DNA from: Acinetobacter sp. WU_MDCI_Axc73
Lineage (GTDB): Bacteria > Pseudomonadota > Gammaproteobacteria > Pseudomonadales > Moraxellaceae
Assembly (NCBI RefSeq): GCF_025562455.1
Contig: NZ_JAHPRO010000019.1
Coordinates: 1 to 64,000 of the forward strand
DNA length: 64,000 nt
Direction: 5' to 3'
Made by a program: the position numbers and the translations under genes. Numbering within the stretch: position 1 is the first letter of the stretch; each line of letters opens with the position of its first letter. The notes under the pieces were generated by a model that had not been told where the DNA came from, searched no databases, and was given only the letters and a program-made list of their open reading frames with translations. Positions 1 to 9,143 of this stretch are shown piece after piece.

Positions 1-77
1 TAATAAATCATCAAAGGGGTCAATTTTACTTTGCTGTTTTTAAGGTAAAAGGGGTCAGTTTTAAATTGCCGTTGACA
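1..77 (-). mobile_element. Terminal part of an IS21-type insertion sequence
   Basis: Read on the minus strand, the segment begins TGTCAACGG at 77. It contains two copies of a 16-bp repeat (13-28 and 48-63, core TAAAACTGACCCC / TAAAATTGACCCC) spaced 35 bp apart. A TG terminus with several internal end-repeats is typical of IS21-family ends. The adjoining receptor reading frame keeps family-like sequence up to about position 78 and then becomes unrelated, which places the insertion boundary there. No transposase is visible because the element continues off the window. The family assignment is inferred from the end structure only. Confidence 0.6.
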
Positions 78-732
78 CTGATTCATTCAATGGTGTCTGT
101 GCATCTACAATTGTACGAAAGCCTGACCATTTATCATCAAATGAAGATGTACTTAAGTTGACACTGCCTGTAGATACTTTTGATGTTGCCAGTTTTCTAA
201 TTAAGTTAATTGATGCACTTGGGTACCCCACCCCAGACGTTAATCCTGTTGCGCCTTTGACTACAGTCACATTTTCATAAATCGAGGGATCTAGCGTACT
301 CATCGACATACTTGTACGCCCCGTTGTTACAGGGGTTGAAACTACGCCATCAATCAAGAAATTATTGACTTTTGAACCACGTGCATAATAACTTGCATAT
401 TCACCTCCTGTCCCTACAGCCCCCAAAGCACCATAACGCTGTTGATAAATACCTGGTGTTTGATCTAACACTTCACTTAATGCTTTGAGTTGCTGATCCT
501 GTATTTGTTCTGCAGTAATCACACTGACAGACTGAGGTGTATCTTTCAGCGCCAGATCCATCTTGGTCGCAGATTTAGATTTTTTAACGGTATAACCTTG
601 CTGATCTTGAGCGTCAGCTTTCAGTTTTATGGTTGGCAAAACATCTTCAGCATAAATAAAGCTACTACCAGCCGCCATAAACATCATCACTGAAATTGCA
701 CGGGCTAATCTTTTGGGTTGAGTATTAAACAT
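61..732 (-). pseudogene. TonB-dependent siderophore receptor, truncated by insertion
   Basis: The gene encodes the N-terminal 223 residues of a TonB-dependent ferric-siderophore receptor of the FpvA/FoxA type, which would normally be about 700-800 residues. A signal peptide is visible (about 1-28), then a short signalling/TonB-box stretch and a plug domain with KDTPQSVSVIT, LDQTPGIYQQ, DPSIYENVTVVKGATGL and a PSASINLIRK motif. The frame ends just after the first barrel strand (VDAQTPLNES). Its last codons and the TAA stop lie in the IS end at 61-77. The whole beta-barrel is missing, so the product cannot transport ligand. A Fur-box-like palindrome lies upstream at 775-789. The rest of the gene may lie on the far side of the IS, outside the window. 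Confidence 0.85.
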
Positions 733-774
733 TAAATGTACCCTTGTATAAAATTAGCGCAATCCTATCTTAAT

Positions 775-789
775 TGATAACAATTATCA
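775..789 (-). promoter_or_regulatory. Fur box-like palindrome upstream of the broken receptor gene
   Basis: The minus strand reads TGATAATTGTTATCA, which matches 14 of 15 positions of the Fur core TGATAAT-N-ATTATCA. It sits 43 bp upstream of the receptor start codon, where a Fur repressor site for an iron-uptake gene is expected. Regulation by Fur is inferred from the motif and the type of gene. Confidence 0.7.
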
Positions 790-950
790 CTAGCATTATT
801 CATATTGTCTCCATAGTTATAATTGTATTTTCTTATTCACCTAAGGTAGTAAATAATTATTTCCATTTAATATTTATAAAAAATTTAAGTTTATTTTAAT
901 TTTTATAAAAACTTAAATAGTAATTTAGAAGGAATACACATCCTTTTTTG

Positions 951-978
951 CAAAAAAAAAAGCCACCTCATGGTGGCC
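951..978 (-). terminator. Rho-independent terminator of upp
   Basis: On the minus strand, GGCCACC-ATGA-GGTGGC forms a 6-bp GC-rich stem (962-967 with 972-977), followed by a run of ten T (951-960). It lies 16 bp after the upp stop codon. Confidence 0.85.
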
Positions 979-993
979 TATTTATCGTATGGG

Positions 994-1629
994 TTAGTCT
1001 TTTTGCACACTGCCAAAAATTTTATCTCCCGCATCGCCAAGACCAGGCACGATATAACCTTGTGCATTCAATCCATCATCAATCGATGCCGTATAGATTT
1101 CAACTTCTGGGTGTAACTCTTGTACTTTTTTAATGCCTTCAGGTGCAGCAACCAAAATCATAACGCGGATGTCTTTACAACCACTGGCTTTTAAAACGTC
1201 AATCGCAGCTACTAAAGAACTACCCGTCGCCAACATCGGATCAATAATCATCGCGATACGATTGGCAACATCTGGAACTAATTTTTTGTAATAAGTACGT
1301 GCTTGCAAGGTTTCTTCATCACGCTCCAAACCGAGCACACTGACTTTAGCACTTGGAATCAGGTTAAGTACGCCTTCCAACATGCCGATTCCTGCTCGTA
1401 AAATCGGAACGATGGTAATTTTTTTACCTGCAATACGCTGGGTCGTGACTTTACCCGCCCAGCCATCAACATCATGATCGACCAATTGCAAATCTTTAGT
1501 GGCTTCATAAGTCAGAAGCATTGTGACTTCTTGAGCAAGTTCACGGAAATTTTTTGTGCTGATATCCGAACGTCGCAATAAGCCAAGTTTATGACGAATC
1601 AGAGGATGACGGATTTCTTGAATGGGCAC
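994..1629 (-). CDS. upp: Uracil phosphoribosyltransferase
   Basis: The enzyme makes UMP from uracil and PRPP in cytoplasmic pyrimidine salvage. The 211-residue length is normal for the family. The PRPP-binding loop is visible as [14 protein letters not shown] (about residues 131-144). The uracil-binding C-terminal segment with [22 protein letters not shown] is intact, and the protein ends in the expected GSVQKD-type tail. The start at 1629 gives the usual N-terminus ([16 protein letters not shown]). The gene follows nuoN but is separated from it by a terminator at 1692-1720, so it probably has its own promoter in the 106-bp gap. It has its own terminator at 951-978. Confidence 0.95.
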   Translation of the reverse strand: MPIQEIRHPLIRHKLGLLRRSDISTKNFRELAQEVTMLLTYEATKDLQLVDHDVDGWAGKVTTQRIAGKKITIVPILRAGIGMLEGVLNLIPSAKVSVLGLERDEETLQARTYYKKLVPDVANRIAMIIDPMLATGSSLVAAIDVLKASGCKDIRVMILVAAPEGIKKVQELHPEVEIYTASIDDGLNAQGYIVPGLGDAGDKIFGSVQKD

Positions 1630-1691
1630 GGGAGAACACCTAAAACAACATTAAACTTGATATATTATAAATAGTTTTAATGACGAAAATT

Positions 1692-1720
1692 AAAAAACCT
1701 CCACGAATGGAGGTTTTTTT
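1692..1720 (-). terminator. Rho-independent terminator at the end of the nuo operon
   Basis: A nearly perfect hairpin (AACCTCCA-ttcg-TGGAGGTT, read on the minus strand) is flanked by an A-run on one side and a T-run on the other. It lies 16 bp after the nuoN stop and ends nuo transcription ahead of upp. The flanking runs make it potentially bidirectional. Confidence 0.85.
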
Positions 1721-1735
1721 TGTTAAAACACAAGC

Positions 1736-3232
1736 TTAATGCTGTTGTGATAACACAAAATGTAACGGGGATAAAATCTCGCCTTCTAGGGCTAGTTTAA
1801 TGACTGGATCTGGATAGATACCAATAATTAAAACCAATGCAGCCGCAGCCAAGACCATAATTCCACCTACTTTTTGTCCCCAATGCTTATCTGCATCAAT
1901 ACGAGGAACTTCAGGTGGAGTCATATACATGACTACCATTACACGTAAGTAGTAATACAAACCAATACCACTACCCACAATAATCATGGCAGCCAAGAAC
2001 CAATGCTGAGTCGTTACCGCAGCCATCACCACAAGGAACTTACCAATAAAGCCTGCAGTCAATGGAATACCCGCCAAAGATAACATCATCACGGTTAAGG
2101 TTGCAGTTAATACAGGACGACGCCAGAATAAACCACGGTAATCCGCAAGACTTTCAGCTTCATCGACATTGTTATATGGGCTAGACATTAACGCAACCGC
2201 ACCGAATGCACCAATGGTCGTCAGCACATAAGTCACGACATACACTGTAACGCTACCTAAACTTGCGTAGGTCATGCTGATTAAAGCAATCAACAAATAG
2301 CCAAAATGTGCAATCGATGAATAAGCCAAAATACGCTTTAAATTGACTTGGCGTACTGCAAGCAAGTTACCCGCTAAAATAGATAACACGGCAATGATCG
2401 TTAAAATCGTTACGAGTGAATCGACAAGGATCGCACCAGAGGTCAGCATATACCGTACAAATAAACCAATCGTTGCCACTTTCGCTACAGTCGCCAAAAA
2501 GGTCGCCATTGGCGCTGGTGCACCTGCATAAACATCAGGTGTCCATTTATGAAATGGTGCCAATGAAAGTTTAAAGGCAACAGCAAAAATGACCAGTGCA
2601 AGCCCTAAAATTACCATTGGTTGGCGAATTGCATTAAATAATGCTTGTACAGAGTCATAGAAAGACAATGAACCTGTATAAGCATAAATATAAGCCATAC
2701 CCATCAAAAGCATTGCAGAGGCAGTCGCAGAAAGTACAAGATACTTCACACCTGATTCAAGTGAACGACTTCGCTGATAGGTATAAGCAAGCAAGCCATA
2801 AACTGGGATCGACATTAACTCAAGGCTAATGAAGAAAGAAGCATAATGCGCACTTGCAACCATGAGCATTGCCCCTGATACAGAGATCAGAAGCAATAAG
2901 TAAAGCTCTTCGCGATTATCTTTATAGGTTTCAATATACGCATGCGATAAGGTGCAGCATGCAAGTGAAGCCACGATAATGAGCAACTGGTAAATCAGTG
3001 TAAACGGATCCACCATAAACATTCCCATGACATTGGAAGGTACAAAATGACCACCGAACATCGTAATGAGAATATAAGCTGCGGCAAGGTTTAGACCCAC
3101 CACGGAAACTGTCGCAATTAAATTATGATTACGTTTAATTGCAATCAGGATCATCACAACGACTGCGGTCAAAGCCACAATCATCACGGGCGCCAAAGGC
3201 ATAAGCTGAGAAAAAGACATTGTGAAGTTCAT
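1736..3232 (-). CDS. nuoN: NADH-quinone oxidoreductase subunit N
   Basis: This is one of the three antiporter-like proton-pumping subunits of the membrane arm of complex I, in the inner membrane. The 498 residues are almost all hydrophobic, with about 14 membrane segments. The family core is visible around KYLVLSATASAMLLMGMAYIY, in the KLSLAPFHKWTPDVYAGAP loop (lysine and histidine of the proton channel) and in KRILAYSSIAHFGYLLIAL. It is the last gene of the nuo operon, 3 bp after nuoM, and is followed by a terminator. Length and gene order match nuoN of other gammaproteobacteria. Confidence 0.96.
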   Translation of the reverse strand: MNFTMSFSQLMPLAPVMIVALTAVVVMILIAIKRNHNLIATVSVVGLNLAAAYILITMFGGHFVPSNVMGMFMVDPFTLIYQLLIIVASLACCTLSHAYIETYKDNREELYLLLLISVSGAMLMVASAHYASFFISLELMSIPVYGLLAYTYQRSRSLESGVKYLVLSATASAMLLMGMAYIYAYTGSLSFYDSVQALFNAIRQPMVILGLALVIFAVAFKLSLAPFHKWTPDVYAGAPAPMATFLATVAKVATIGLFVRYMLTSGAILVDSLVTILTIIAVLSILAGNLLAVRQVNLKRILAYSSIAHFGYLLIALISMTYASLGSVTVYVVTYVLTTIGAFGAVALMSSPYNNVDEAESLADYRGLFWRRPVLTATLTVMMLSLAGIPLTAGFIGKFLVVMAAVTTQHWFLAAMIIVGSGIGLYYYLRVMVVMYMTPPEVPRIDADKHWGQKVGGIMVLAAAALVLIIGIYPDPVIKLALEGEILSPLHFVLSQQH

Positions 3233-3235
3233 GGC

Positions 3236-4843
3236 TTATTGGATCTCCACATTACTAAGCTGAGTCACCGCTTGCTGAGTCAAGTCAACCACGGGCTGTA
3301 CAGGACTATAGCTGTTGGCTAACCATTGCATGCTTGAGTGAGATATGTCGAGGAAGGTTTGAGGATAAAGACCCAACCAGACCAAACCAATCAAACACAC
3401 CATCAAAATAACAAGCTCACGTAAATTCAAATCTTTAAGCGGTTGAACATAATGTTGTTTTTGTTCAGGGTTTGGCTCACCAAACAATGCTTTATGAATC
3501 AGAATCAAACCATATAGCCCTGCAAAAACCAAACTCACCGCAGCGATAATAGTGAACGCAGGGTATTTATTAAATGAACCCATCAAGATCAGGAATTCAC
3601 CAATAAAGTTACCTAATCCTGGAATACCTACCAAAGCAGCAACAAAGAACATCAGGAAGAATGGTAAATATTGGAGCTGTCCACGTAATCCACCCATTAG
3701 ACGTAAATCACGCGTATGTAGACGCTCATAGACTTGACCAGACATAATGAATAGTGCAGCAGAAGATAAACCGTGTGCCAGCATCATAATCATTAGACCC
3801 TGATACGTCAGGATATTACCTGCATAAATCGCAAGAAGCACAAAGCCCATGTGCGAAATTGAAGTATACGCCAACAAACGTTTCATATCGGTTTGCTGAT
3901 AGGCACACCAAGCACCGTAAAAAATACCAATCAAACCAAAGATAATGGCGATATCTGCAAATTGTGCAGAAGCCGCTGGAAAGAATGGAATCACAAAACG
4001 GAGTAAACCATACGCAGCAGTTTTAATCAAAATACCTGCCAAGTCTACAGAACCAGCAGTCGGTGCCTGAGCATGCGCATCAGGTAACCAGCCATGCAGT
4101 GGAAATACTGGTAATTTCACTGCAAAACCAATAAACATACAGATCATAAATGCATAGGCAACCGCAGGTGCTTGCTGATCGAGTGTATTGGCGACTGCAA
4201 GCAAGTAGTTGTAATCAAATCCGATCGAACCTGTCATCATGTAGCCATAGACCACAAGACCCAAAATACCAATCAGCATGATTAAACCTGCAATCTGGGT
4301 ATAAAGGAAGAATTTAGTTGCCGCGTAGACACGTGAGCGACCATTTGATCCTTTATGACCCCAAAGTGCGATCAGGAAGTAGATTGGAACCAGCATCATC
4401 TCCCAGAAGAAGAAGAACAAGAACAAATCAACAGCAAGGAAAACCCCGATTACCCCGCCCAAAGACCATAAAAGGTTTAGGTGGAAGAACCCGACATTTT
4501 TCTGGATTTCACCCCATGAACAGCCGACTGCCAAAACACCCAGTAAAGCAGTTAACCCGACCATTAAGAGTGATAAGCCATCAATAGCAAGATGGATATT
4601 GATCCCTAAAGTCTGAATCCAAGGAAGATTAAACTCTGCTGACCATGTTGGGACTCGAGCACCAAGCTCATAATGAAATTGACCACTTTGCCATAATGCA
4701 AGCGTCAATCCCAAAGTCACGAGCATAGCAATTAAAGCAATCCAGCGCGGTAAATGCTGGTCGAGTTTATCGACCAACCAGCAAACAAAACCAGCAATGA
4801 AAGGAACTAAAATCAGTGCGGGTAAAATTAAATTGTTTTCCAT
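3236..4843 (-). CDS. nuoM: NADH-quinone oxidoreductase subunit M
   Basis: Antiporter-like proton-pumping subunit of complex I, 535 residues with about 14 membrane helices. Diagnostic stretches are FFFWEMMLVPIYFLIALWG (with the conserved glutamate of TM5), AVKLPVFPLHGWLPDAHAQAP and KRLLAYTSISHMGFVLL. The C-terminal tail is hydrophilic and Gln/Val-rich. The gene lies 1 bp after nuoL and 3 bp before nuoN, so the three are translated from one message. Nothing unusual is seen. Confidence 0.96.
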   Translation of the reverse strand: MENNLILPALILVPFIAGFVCWLVDKLDQHLPRWIALIAMLVTLGLTLALWQSGQFHYELGARVPTWSAEFNLPWIQTLGINIHLAIDGLSLLMVGLTALLGVLAVGCSWGEIQKNVGFFHLNLLWSLGGVIGVFLAVDLFLFFFFWEMMLVPIYFLIALWGHKGSNGRSRVYAATKFFLYTQIAGLIMLIGILGLVVYGYMMTGSIGFDYNYLLAVANTLDQQAPAVAYAFMICMFIGFAVKLPVFPLHGWLPDAHAQAPTAGSVDLAGILIKTAAYGLLRFVIPFFPAASAQFADIAIIFGLIGIFYGAWCAYQQTDMKRLLAYTSISHMGFVLLAIYAGNILTYQGLMIMMLAHGLSSAALFIMSGQVYERLHTRDLRLMGGLRGQLQYLPFFLMFFVAALVGIPGLGNFIGEFLILMGSFNKYPAFTIIAAVSLVFAGLYGLILIHKALFGEPNPEQKQHYVQPLKDLNLRELVILMVCLIGLVWLGLYPQTFLDISHSSMQWLANSYSPVQPVVDLTQQAVTQLSNVEIQ

Positions 4844-4844
4844 T

Positions 4845-6740
4845 TTATTTCCCCACCACCTGAATAACGATAAGGATCATCAACAGCACGACAACACCAA
4901 GCGACATACTTGATGCGTATTCACGCACTAAACCAGTCTGACGTGAACTCGTAAATTTGTTGCCGCCTTTCACCAAGGCAGGCAATACCAGCCACATGCT
5001 ATCGATTGGATCTCGACCTAGAAGTTTTGCTATAAACAAATAAGGTTTTACAAACACAATGTTATATAAGGCATCAAAACCAAATGCAGTACGACAAATA
5101 TGCACTAAACCTGAACCCAAGTTGCTTTTAGCAAAAGATTTAACCGCCGCGTATGCAAATACAAAGAGTAAGATTCCGACGATTAAACCTGCAATCGCAA
5201 TACCACTTGCCAAATGTTCGGCATGAGCAACTGCAGCCTCCAAACTTTCAGGAACAACGAAACTCGGGATATTGGCACTGCTTAATAATCTTAGAACTGG
5301 TGCTTGTAAGAAGTAACCAATACCTGTCGATAAAAATGCAAGAATAGCCAAAGGTAACCAGTAAGTCACACCATGAATAGCGTGAGCTTCTGTTTTTTCT
5401 TCGCCAAAAAATACCACCCAGATTAAACGGAAGGTATAAATAGACGTTAAGAATGCACCTACAACCCCGACCCAATACAAAGTATTGTAAAGTGGTAAGT
5501 TCGCAATCACAGACTGTGCATAAACTGCACCTAGGACCGCATCTTTAGAGAAGAAACCGACCGTCACGATTGGGAGTGCTGCAAGTGCACCGCCGCCGAT
5601 GACAAAACACCAAAATACAAATGGAATCTTTTTCCGTAAACCGCCCATTTTGAAAATGTTTTGTTCGTGATGGCAAGCCAGAATGACCGCACCAGACGAT
5701 AAGAACAATAACGCTTTAAAGAATGCATGCGCCAACATATGGAACAGACCTGCCTGATAGGCTTCTGCACCTACTGCCATAAACATATAGCCAAGCTGAC
5801 TCATCGTTGAGTAAGCCAAAATACGTTTGATGTCGGTTTGAACCAATGCTGCAAAACCTGCGACCAGCAAAGTTACGGCACCCGTAATTGAAATGAATTG
5901 CATGACTGCTGGTGCCATTTCAATCACGGTATGCATACGACTGGTGAGGTAGACACCCGCTGTAACCATGGTTGCAGCATGGATGAGAGCCGAAACAGGT
6001 GTAGGACCTGCCATCGCATCGGCTAACCATGTTTGCAATGGAATTTGCGCTGATTTACCTGCCGCACCCAAGAACAACATTAATGCAGTCCAAATAGACA
6101 ATGATGAACTTTGTGTCATCACCGTTGCTGCATTTTCAACAATATATTGCGTATTTAGAGTGCCAAATTGTTGATACAGCAGGAATAGTGCAATCAGTAA
6201 AAAGACATCACCAACACGTGTTACGGTGAATGCTTTAATCGCTGCCCAACCATTATCTGGATTTGAATAATAAAATCCAATCAATAGATATGAGCACAGG
6301 CCTACGCCTTCCCACCCCAAGAACAATAACGCCAAGTTATCGCCAAGAACCAACACCAACATGCTGGCAACAAACAGGTTGAAATAGGAGAAGAAACGCG
6401 CATAACCTTCTTCACCGCGCATATACCATGAAGCAAAGATATGGATCAGAAAGCCTACACCCGTAATCATGCCTGTCATCAGTAATGACAAACCATCTAG
6501 CTGTAATGTAATACCTGGCGCAAAACCACCCACATTAAACCAAGTCCACAAATGTTGGACAAAAAATGGTTGTCCGCTACTGGTAAATGCTAACCCTGCA
6601 ATCAAAGCAAATAATGCAGAGAGTCCAACTGAACCGACACCTATAATGGCTGCTACATTTTCAGAGAGCTTATCGCGCCCTATCGCTAATAAAATAAAAC
6701 CTATTAGCGGAAAAAGAATCGTTAAATATAAAGTACTCAT
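4845..6740 (-). CDS. nuoL: NADH-quinone oxidoreductase subunit L
   Basis: Largest antiporter-like subunit of complex I (631 residues), at the distal end of the membrane arm. It has the usual 14-helix core with [42 protein letters not shown] and [18 protein letters not shown]-terminal extension (about residues 480-631) includes the amphipathic lateral helix that clamps NuoM and NuoN. The start codon overlaps the nuoK stop by 4 bp, indicating coupled translation. Full length, no defects. Confidence 0.96.
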   Translation of the reverse strand: MSTLYLTILFPLIGFILLAIGRDKLSENVAAIIGVGSVGLSALFALIAGLAFTSSGQPFFVQHLWTWFNVGGFAPGITLQLDGLSLLMTGMITGVGFLIHIFASWYMRGEEGYARFFSYFNLFVASMLVLVLGDNLALLFLGWEGVGLCSYLLIGFYYSNPDNGWAAIKAFTVTRVGDVFLLIALFLLYQQFGTLNTQYIVENAATVMTQSSSLSIWTALMLFLGAAGKSAQIPLQTWLADAMAGPTPVSALIHAATMVTAGVYLTSRMHTVIEMAPAVMQFISITGAVTLLVAGFAALVQTDIKRILAYSTMSQLGYMFMAVGAEAYQAGLFHMLAHAFFKALLFLSSGAVILACHHEQNIFKMGGLRKKIPFVFWCFVIGGGALAALPIVTVGFFSKDAVLGAVYAQSVIANLPLYNTLYWVGVVGAFLTSIYTFRLIWVVFFGEEKTEAHAIHGVTYWLPLAILAFLSTGIGYFLQAPVLRLLSSANIPSFVVPESLEAAVAHAEHLASGIAIAGLIVGILLFVFAYAAVKSFAKSNLGSGLVHICRTAFGFDALYNIVFVKPYLFIAKLLGRDPIDSMWLVLPALVKGGNKFTSSRQTGLVREYASSMSLGVVVLLMILIVIQVVGK

Positions 6741-7045
6741 CCGCGCATCTCACTAGCAGCATCCACATCCAGATGGTGGAAGCGATGGTAAAACTGAAGG
6801 ACGATCGCAAGACCAATACAAGCCTCTGCCGCAGCAAGAGTCAAAATCAGGATAAACATAATCTGACCATCAGGTTGTGCCCATGCACTTCCTGCTAAAA
6901 CAAATGCCAATGCCGCAGCATTCATCATGATTTCAAGGCTCATTAACATAAAGAGAAGATTGCGTCGCACCATCACACCGTAAAAACCCAGTGCAAAAAG
7001 AATGGTTGCAACAATCAAACCATGTTCTAAAGGGATATTGCCCAT
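6737..7045 (-). CDS. nuoK: NADH-quinone oxidoreductase subunit K
   Basis: Small three-helix membrane subunit of complex I (102 residues) at the junction of the peripheral and membrane arms. The two conserved membrane glutamates are present, in [15 protein letters not shown] and in [13 protein letters not shown]. The gene overlaps nuoL by 4 bp and lies 2 bp after nuoJ. Size and sequence are typical. Confidence 0.96.
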   Translation of the reverse strand: MGNIPLEHGLIVATILFALGFYGVMVRRNLLFMLMSLEIMMNAAALAFVLAGSAWAQPDGQIMFILILTLAAAEACIGLAIVLQFYHRFHHLDVDAASEMRG

Positions 7046-7047
7046 TT

Positions 7048-7566
7048 TTATTGTTCCCCTTCTGCACTTGGTTCACGTTTACCTAAGTGGAATGCTGCAA
7101 CTAATGCTGCAAGCAGTAACATCGCGGCAACTTCAACCAATAATAAATAATGAGTAAACAGTGCTTGACCTACAGCTTTAGGGCCGATTACTTCTTGACC
7201 CATCACTTGCCCAGGAACTGTGTAATCACTGCATAGCATCCAAACTAATATCAATCCAAGCAAGAAGCTCATCAAAGCGGGAACAGCCCACGTTTCAGAA
7301 CTTAACCACTTACGCTCCTGTTCCACAGTATGCTGCCCTAAATTCAGCATCATCACCACGAAAACAAACAGCACCATGATTGCACCAGCATAGACAATGA
7401 TTTCAAGCGCTCCAGCAAATGGTGCTCCCACGATCATGAAAATACCCGCTACCGCAAGTAATGAAACAATCAGACTGAGTAAAGCATGTACGGGATTCGC
7501 GTTAGTCACCACACGAATCGTAGAGACAATGGCCACGAGAGCCATCAAATAAAATGGCCACATCAT
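7048..7566 (-). CDS. nuoJ: NADH-quinone oxidoreductase subunit J
   Basis: Membrane subunit of complex I, 172 residues with five predicted helices. The helix-3 motif [22 protein letters not shown], which carries the pi-bulge involved in coupling, is intact. The start overlaps the nuoI stop by 4 bp, and nuoK follows 2 bp later. The short cytoplasmic C-terminus ([12 protein letters not shown]) is ordinary. Confidence 0.96.
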   Translation of the reverse strand: MMWPFYLMALVAIVSTIRVVTNANPVHALLSLIVSLLAVAGIFMIVGAPFAGALEIIVYAGAIMVLFVFVVMMLNLGQHTVEQERKWLSSETWAVPALMSFLLGLILVWMLCSDYTVPGQVMGQEVIGPKAVGQALFTHYLLLVEVAAMLLLAALVAAFHLGKREPSAEGEQ

Positions 7567-8105
7567 GGTAATAAACTCCGTACATCAACTGGTGCACTTT
7601 CTTTTTGCGCCTGACCTTTGTCTTTACCATCAATTGCCATACCAGCAACACGATAGAAGTTATAGTCAGGATATTTACCTGGTCCAGAAATCAATAAGTT
7701 TTCTTTTTCATAAACCAAGTCCTGACGCACATATTCACCTAACTCAAAATCTGGAGTGAGCTGGATCGCAGTCGTTGGACATGCTTCTTCACACATTCCG
7801 CAGAAAATACAACGCGAAAAGTTGATACGGAAAAACTCTGGATACCAACGTCCGTCTTCTTTTTCTGCTTTTTGCAGTGAAATACAACCGACAGGACATG
7901 CCACCGCACATAGGTTACACGCAACACAGCGTTCTTCACCATCGGGGTCACGGGTTAAAACAATACGGCCACGATAGCGAGGCGGTACAATGTCCTCTGC
8001 TGGGACTTCTGGATATAGAATTGTGTCTCGTTTACGCGTAATGTGAGTAAATACCATCCACAAGGTACGAACGATTGACCCAACTCCAGCTAGAACTTTA
8101 TACAT
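7563..8105 (-). CDS. nuoI: NADH-quinone oxidoreductase subunit I
   Basis: Ferredoxin-like subunit of the peripheral arm carrying two [4Fe-4S] clusters (N6a, N6b), which pass electrons toward NuoB. Both cluster motifs are complete: [15 protein letters not shown] and [15 protein letters not shown], about 40 residues apart. The protein is 180 residues long. The short amphipathic N-terminus packs against the membrane subunits in the known structures. It lies between nuoH (18-bp gap) and nuoJ (4-bp overlap). Confidence 0.96.
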   Translation of the reverse strand: MYKVLAGVGSIVRTLWMVFTHITRKRDTILYPEVPAEDIVPPRYRGRIVLTRDPDGEERCVACNLCAVACPVGCISLQKAEKEDGRWYPEFFRINFSRCIFCGMCEEACPTTAIQLTPDFELGEYVRQDLVYEKENLLISGPGKYPDYNFYRVAGMAIDGKDKGQAQKESAPVDVRSLLP

Positions 8106-8123
8106 TTTGTACTCCCTGCTGTC

Positions 8124-9140
8124 TTAGGCCTGATTCATCAGAATCACAGCACCAGTCACGAGTAAGTTGACTAACGCCAGCGGCAAACAAATTTTCCAAC
8201 CAAAGTTCATCACTTGGTCATAACGTGGTCGCATTAAAGAACCACGTGCCAAAATAAACATCATCATAAAGAATGCTGTTTTGATAATGAACCAGAACAC
8301 AGGTGGAACAAATGGAATCTCAATATTAAATGGTGCGAGCCAGCCACCGAAGAATAAGGTTACGATCAAGGCAGAAATCAGCACGATATTGACGTATTCT
8401 GCAACGAAGAACATCCCCCACTTCATCCCACCATATTCTACATGGTAACCTTCGGCCAGCTCTTGCTCTGCTTCTGGTTGGTCAAATGGATGACGGTGAG
8501 TTACCGCAACACCCGCGACCACAAATACCATGAAGCCAATAAATTGCGGAATAATGAACCATACATCACGTTGGGCTTCAACGATTTCACGCAGGTTAAA
8601 TGAACCAGCAATAGCAACAACGCCCATCAGGGAAATACCCAAAAACACTTCATAAGAAATGGTTTGAGCTGCAGAACGTAGACCACCAAGTAAAGAGTAT
8701 TTGTTGTTTGATGACCAACCACCAAATAGCACAGCATATACAGCGATACCAGCCATTGCCATAAAGAACAATAAGCCGATACTCATGTCTGCAACGCCAA
8801 GCGTTGGACTGATTGGAATCACCATAAATGACAATACAGCCGTTGCCATTGCAACTGCTGGCGCCATACGGAATGTGAGTTTATCGGCAAATTTTGGTGT
8901 CCAGTCTTCTTTGAACATGATTTTGAGCATGTCCGCCACGATCTGGAACATCCCGCCTGGGCCAACACGGTTAGGACCGTAACGGTCCTGCCATAAAGCC
9001 AAAAGACGACGTTCAATAAACGACATTAATGCTGCAATAACCACAACCACCAGCATAATCACGATGGCTTGAATGACCGAGTAAGCGATTGGCCAGTTTT
9101 CAGCCCAGAGCGGCGTTTGACGCATAAATTCTTGTTGCAT
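8124..9140 (-). CDS. nuoH: NADH-quinone oxidoreductase subunit H
   Basis: Membrane subunit that forms the quinone-access tunnel with NuoB and NuoD; 338 residues with about eight helices. Conserved loops are visible: [21 protein letters not shown] near the N-terminus and the acidic [20 protein letters not shown] loop with the coupling glutamates. Standard length. The gene begins 3 bp after nuoG ends. Confidence 0.96.
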   Translation of the reverse strand: MQQEFMRQTPLWAENWPIAYSVIQAIVIMLVVVVIAALMSFIERRLLALWQDRYGPNRVGPGGMFQIVADMLKIMFKEDWTPKFADKLTFRMAPAVAMATAVLSFMVIPISPTLGVADMSIGLLFFMAMAGIAVYAVLFGGWSSNNKYSLLGGLRSAAQTISYEVFLGISLMGVVAIAGSFNLREIVEAQRDVWFIIPQFIGFMVFVVAGVAVTHRHPFDQPEAEQELAEGYHVEYGGMKWGMFFVAEYVNIVLISALIVTLFFGGWLAPFNIEIPFVPPVFWFIIKTAFFMMMFILARGSLMRPRYDQVMNFGWKICLPLALVNLLVTGAVILMNQA

Positions 9141-9143
9141 GAA

